From positions 1 to 8,923 of the forward strand of contig JALSHL010000288.1 in NCBI GenBank assembly GCA_026982255.1: 8,923 nt of DNA. Reading direction: 5' to 3'. The notes below the pieces were generated by a model. That model was not told the DNA's origin. It saw nothing but the letters and a program-made list of their open reading frames with translations, and ran no database searches. Numbering within the stretch: position 1 is the first letter of the stretch; each line of letters opens with the position of its first letter. The DNA is from Paracoccaceae bacterium (GTDB lineage: Bacteria > Pseudomonadota > Alphaproteobacteria > Rhodobacterales > Rhodobacteraceae). The position numbers and the translations under genes were made by a program. Positions 6,563 to 8,923 of the stretch are shown here, piece by piece.

Positions 6563-6907
6563 CTAGACCCGCTCCACCGTCGCCTTGTCCGTGAAGAACG
6601 CCAGATATCCGGCGATTTCGGCGGCATCTTCCAGCGGGTTTTCGTAGGTCCAGACCGCGTTTTCGATGGTGCCGCTTTTGGCTGCGATGTGGAAATAGCC
6701 GGCCTCGCCCTTGAACGGGCAGGTGGATGTCTGTTCGGAGGCGTCCAGAAACGCCATGGCCACATCCTCGCGCGGGAAATAGATGACCGGCGGGTAGTCC
6801 GCTTCGGTCAGTTCCAGCGCGTTTTTGGATTCAGCGATGACAGCGCCTCCGGTGCGAACCACCCATGTTCCCGCGGCCGGTTTGATCGTGATTCTCTGCT
6901 TGCCCAT
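6563..6907 (-). CDS. DUF427 domain-containing protein
   Basis: This 114-residue soluble protein belongs to the DUF427 family (Pfam PF04248), whose biochemical role is not established. The recognisable parts are an N-terminal RITIKP..GTWVVRTGG..IAESKNALEL region, YPPVIYFPREDVAM (38-51), the hallmark TSTCPFKGEAGYF (60-72), and the end TYENPLEDAAEIAGYLAFF (87-105). Its length is typical of a complete single-domain member. The start is well supported by AGGAGGTG on the minus strand (6919-6912), with a 6-bp gap from the AGGAGG part. It lies 72 bp downstream of the aminopeptidase gene on the same strand and may be cotranscribed or use its own promoter in that gap. Its stop is 9 bp from the convergent CLC stop. 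Confidence 0.9.
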   Translation of the reverse strand: MGKQRITIKPAAGTWVVRTGGAVIAESKNALELTEADYPPVIYFPREDVAMAFLDASEQTSTCPFKGEAGYFHIAAKSGTIENAVWTYENPLEDAAEIAGYLAFFTDKATVERV

Positions 6908-6921
6908 TTGGCACCTCCTGT

Positions 6922-6968
6922 CGATTGCGAGGGGGCTTGATACCGCATACAGCGGAATACCGCAATCG
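6922..6968 (-). repeat. Inverted repeat in the DUF427 leader
   Basis: CGATTGCG (6922-6929) and CGCAATCG (6961-6968) are perfect 8-bp inverted copies 31 bp apart. Between them lies a second small hairpin, CCGC-ATACA-GCGG (6943-6955), and ATACCGCA occurs twice (6940-6947 and 6957-6964). In the minus-strand RNA the outer stem ends 2 nt before the AGGAGG ribosome binding site. A CCCCCT stretch inside the leader could also partly pair with AGGAGG. There is no T-run, so it is not a typical terminator. Confidence 0.45.
6937..6965 (-). promoter_or_regulatory. Possible promoter for the DUF427 gene
   Basis: On the minus strand, TTGCGG (6965-6960) and TATCAA (6942-6937) are separated by exactly 17 bp, matching sigma-70 consensus at 3 of 6 and 4 of 6 positions. 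The predicted start of transcription would fall about 20 bp before the start codon, keeping the ribosome binding site but removing most of the inverted repeat. This is weak evidence; cotranscription with the aminopeptidase gene is the alternative. Confidence 0.25.
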
Positions 6969-6979
6969 GACGGGATGTC

Positions 6980-8770
6980 TCAGAGCGGCGCGCAGGCCGC
7001 TTCCAGCCATGGTTTCGCAGCGTCACTGACCAGAGGGTGCAGTTTGTCCAGCACATCGGCGTGATAGGAATCGAGCCAGACGATTTCATCAGGTGACAGC
7101 ATGTCACGCACAATCAGCCGTTTGTCGATCGGCACGAAGGTCAGGGTTTCGAAACCGTGCATCGGGCGCTCGCCACCCGCAGGGATTTCCGGTTCCGTGA
7201 CCACGACCAGATTTTCGATACGGATGCCGAAGGCTCCCTCGCGGTAATACCCCGGTTCGTTCGACAGGATCATGCCGGTTTGCAAGGCCACGTCGGAGAC
7301 GCGCGAGATCCGCTGCGGCCCTTCATGCACGCCGAGATAGGCGCCGACGCCGTGGCCCGTGCCGTGGTCGTAGTCCTGCCCCGCCTGCCAGAGCGCCATG
7401 CGGGCGAAAGCGTCGAGGTCATGGCCGCTGATCCCCGCCGGAAAGCGGGCGCGGGAAATGGCGATCATGCCTTTCAGAACGCGGGTGTTGGCCTCGGCCG
7501 CGCCGGGCAGGCCCGCGCCGATGCAGACGGTGCGGGTGATGTCGGTGGTGCCGTCCACATATTGCCCGCCACTGTCCACCAGCAGGATGTCGTCGGCGCG
7601 CAGGGAGCGGTCGGTGTCTTCGGTCACGCGGTAATGCACAATCGCGCCGTTCGGACCGGCACCGCTGATGGTGTCGAAGGATATATCGCACAGCGCATTG
7701 GTGGCACGGCGGAAGGATTCGAGCTGTTTCACCACGGCAATTTCGGTGAGTGTGCCTTTGGGCGCCTCGGAATCGAGCCAGCAGAGGAATTCCACCATTG
7801 CCGCCCCGTCGCGGATATGGGCGGCGCGGGAACCGGCGATCTCGGCTGCGTTTTTGCAGGCTTTGGGCAGGATGCAGGGATCATCGGACCAGTCGGGGGT
7901 TTGCAGCAGGTCGGACACGGCGACAGGGGCGCTGGCGCGGTCCACGCCGGTTTTGCCGGAAAGGGCTTGCAAAGCGGGGGCGAATTCGGATTCGGGGCGG
8001 ATGGAGACCCGATCGCCCAGATGGGCGCGCAGGGTGTCGTCGCATTTGGCGGGGTTGACGAACAAATCGACCCGCGCGTCGGCATGCAGGATGGCAAAGC
8101 ACAACGGCACCGGCGTGTTGGCAATGTCGGAGCCGCGGATATTCAACAGCCAGGCAATCGAATCCGGCAGGGTGAGGACAAAGGCCACCTGCCCCGCCGC
8201 CTGCAGGGTTTTGGCAAGGCGCGTGCGTTTGCTGTCGGGGGTTTCACCGGCATAGGCCATGTCCTGCACCACGATCCGGCCCTCGGGCGGGGTGGGGCGG
8301 TCGTGCCAGATTTCATCGACCAGATTACGGGTTTTGACCAGTGCGATTCCCTTGTCGGCCAGCGCCTTTTCCAGCTTGTCGATCTCGTCGAACCCGTGCA
8401 GCCACGGGTCATAGGCCACGCGCCCGCCGTCGGGCAGCGATTCCGCCAGCCAGTCCGCGAGTTTGACCTGCGGCACCGGCACGGGGGTATAGACCGACAG
8501 GTCCACCTGGTCGCGCACCTGCAACGTATAGCGCCCGTCGATGAACACCCCTGCGGTGTCCAGCAGCGCCGCGCACATGCCGGCCGAGCCGGTGAAACCC
8601 GTCAGCCATGCAAGGCGCTCGTCACAGGGGGCGACGTTCTCGCCCATATGGGCGTCGGCGCGGGGCACCAGAAAACCGTCGAGGTTTTCGGCCCGCAACA
8701 GGGCGCGCAGGGCGGCCAGACGCGGGGCGCCGGTTTCGGGCGATGTGGGCGTGGTGAAATCCTGAAACAT
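6980..8770 (-). CDS. Xaa-Pro aminopeptidase (aminopeptidase P, M24B family)
   Basis: This 596-residue cytoplasmic metallopeptidase should release an N-terminal residue that precedes proline. It has the three-domain layout of the long aminopeptidase P form (XPNPEP1-like): two creatinase-like N-terminal domains (about 15-155 and 160-310) and a C-terminal pita-bread domain. The five metal ligands are visible: D399 (LLVDSGG), D410 (TTDITRT), H473 (HGTGHGVG), E505 (SNEPGYY) and E519 (IRIEN). The substrate-binding His residues H379 (IVHY) and H482 (VHEGP) are also kept, so it looks fully active. The start at 8770 gives a sensible N-terminus before the conserved LDGFLVPRADAHMGE, but there is no good ribosome binding site in front (AAATATTACA), so translation may be weak or use another start. 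The DUF427 gene follows downstream. Confidence 0.95.
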   Translation of the reverse strand: MFQDFTTPTSPETGAPRLAALRALLRAENLDGFLVPRADAHMGENVAPCDERLAWLTGFTGSAGMCAALLDTAGVFIDGRYTLQVRDQVDLSVYTPVPVPQVKLADWLAESLPDGGRVAYDPWLHGFDEIDKLEKALADKGIALVKTRNLVDEIWHDRPTPPEGRIVVQDMAYAGETPDSKRTRLAKTLQAAGQVAFVLTLPDSIAWLLNIRGSDIANTPVPLCFAILHADARVDLFVNPAKCDDTLRAHLGDRVSIRPESEFAPALQALSGKTGVDRASAPVAVSDLLQTPDWSDDPCILPKACKNAAEIAGSRAAHIRDGAAMVEFLCWLDSEAPKGTLTEIAVVKQLESFRRATNALCDISFDTISGAGPNGAIVHYRVTEDTDRSLRADDILLVDSGGQYVDGTTDITRTVCIGAGLPGAAEANTRVLKGMIAISRARFPAGISGHDLDAFARMALWQAGQDYDHGTGHGVGAYLGVHEGPQRISRVSDVALQTGMILSNEPGYYREGAFGIRIENLVVVTEPEIPAGGERPMHGFETLTFVPIDKRLIVRDMLSPDEIVWLDSYHADVLDKLHPLVSDAAKPWLEAACAPL

Positions 8771-8892
8771 TGTAATATTTGCTCGCAGTATCGTCAGAGG
8801 AAACCCGCCGTCTGTGATTTGCGCGGGCGGTTTGTTGCGGCTAGTGTGCGCTACAACAGAACGAATGAAAACCTATTTTCGGGAGCAACCCC
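8771..8892. other. 122-bp divergent intergenic region
   Basis: This gap lies between the divergent starts of the aminopeptidase (minus) and the edge gene (plus), so it must hold promoters for both unless they lie further out. I see TTGCGG at 8835-8840 and an AT-rich stretch at 8861-8879 on the plus side, but no well-spaced -35/-10 pair in either direction. GGGAG (8881-8885 begins GGGAG) is a plausible ribosome binding site for the plus gene. Confidence 0.4.
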
Positions 8893-8923
8893 ATGGCAAG
8901 ACTACTGGCAATCCTGTTTTTTA
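8893..8923 (+). CDS. Start of an unidentified gene, signal-peptide-like N-terminus (cut by window edge)
   Basis: Only ten full codons are visible, reading MARLLAILFF, which resembles the start of a Sec signal peptide or a first membrane segment (positive charge, then hydrophobic residues). GGGAG at 8881-8885 gives a ribosome binding site 7 bp before the ATG. The gene is divergent from the aminopeptidase. Product unknown; the identity cannot be judged from this fragment. Confidence 0.5.
   Translation, partial: MARLLAILFF

Noticed and set aside
8803..8833. Imperfect inverted repeat AAACCCGCC / GGGCGGTTT in the right intergenic gap
   Set aside because: The arms mismatch at two central positions and no T-run follows; it lies between divergent starts, where a terminator is not expected.
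1..8923. Search by eye for CRISPR arrays, tRNA genes, insertion sequence ends, or a toxin-antitoxin or defence cluster
   Set aside because: No regularly spaced repeats, cloverleaf-like segments, transposase motifs or small paired genes were seen; all larger genes belong to common transport and metabolic families.

Overview
The window looks like ordinary chromosomal DNA of a GC-rich alphaproteobacterium, most likely a Rhodobacteraceae (Roseobacter-type) member. The basis is codon bias toward G/C in third positions, good AGGAGG-like ribosome binding sites, and the protein families present; this is an inference, not a database match. It is almost fully coding. I saw no tRNA or rRNA gene, insertion sequence, CRISPR array, phage gene or origin.

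Left third (1-2781, + strand): the end of a polar amino acid ABC uptake operon in the order ATPase (C-terminal part only), periplasmic binding protein, permease A, permease B. The binding protein captures an amino acid in the periplasm, the two HisQ/HisM-like permeases form the channel, and the HisP/GlnQ-like ATPase drives it. A GC-rich stem-loop lies between the binding protein and permease genes, a usual place for a structure that raises binding protein over permease. The permease genes overlap by ATGA.

Middle (2782-6553): a 150-bp AT-rich gap between convergent genes holds a 32-bp near-perfect palindrome with a LacI-type CCGG centre. It is followed by a minus-strand FAD-linked D-2-hydroxyacid (probably D-lactate) dehydrogenase. 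A 59-bp divergent spacer separates this from a plus-strand pair: a hot-dog thioesterase, and a CLC chloride channel/transporter starting 2 bp after the thioesterase stop.

Right third (6554-8923): convergent with the CLC gene, with only 9 bp between stops, lie two minus-strand genes: a three-domain Xaa-Pro aminopeptidase (M24B) and downstream of it a small DUF427 protein with a strong ribosome binding site. At the right edge a plus-strand gene begins; only about ten codons of a signal-peptide-like start are visible.

I did not find a convincing undescribed system. The points most worth a second look are the orphan operator-like palindrome at 2821-2852, the channel-type substitution at the proton-glutamate position of the CLC protein, the paired cysteines in the external parts of both permeases, and the structured leader before the DUF427 gene.
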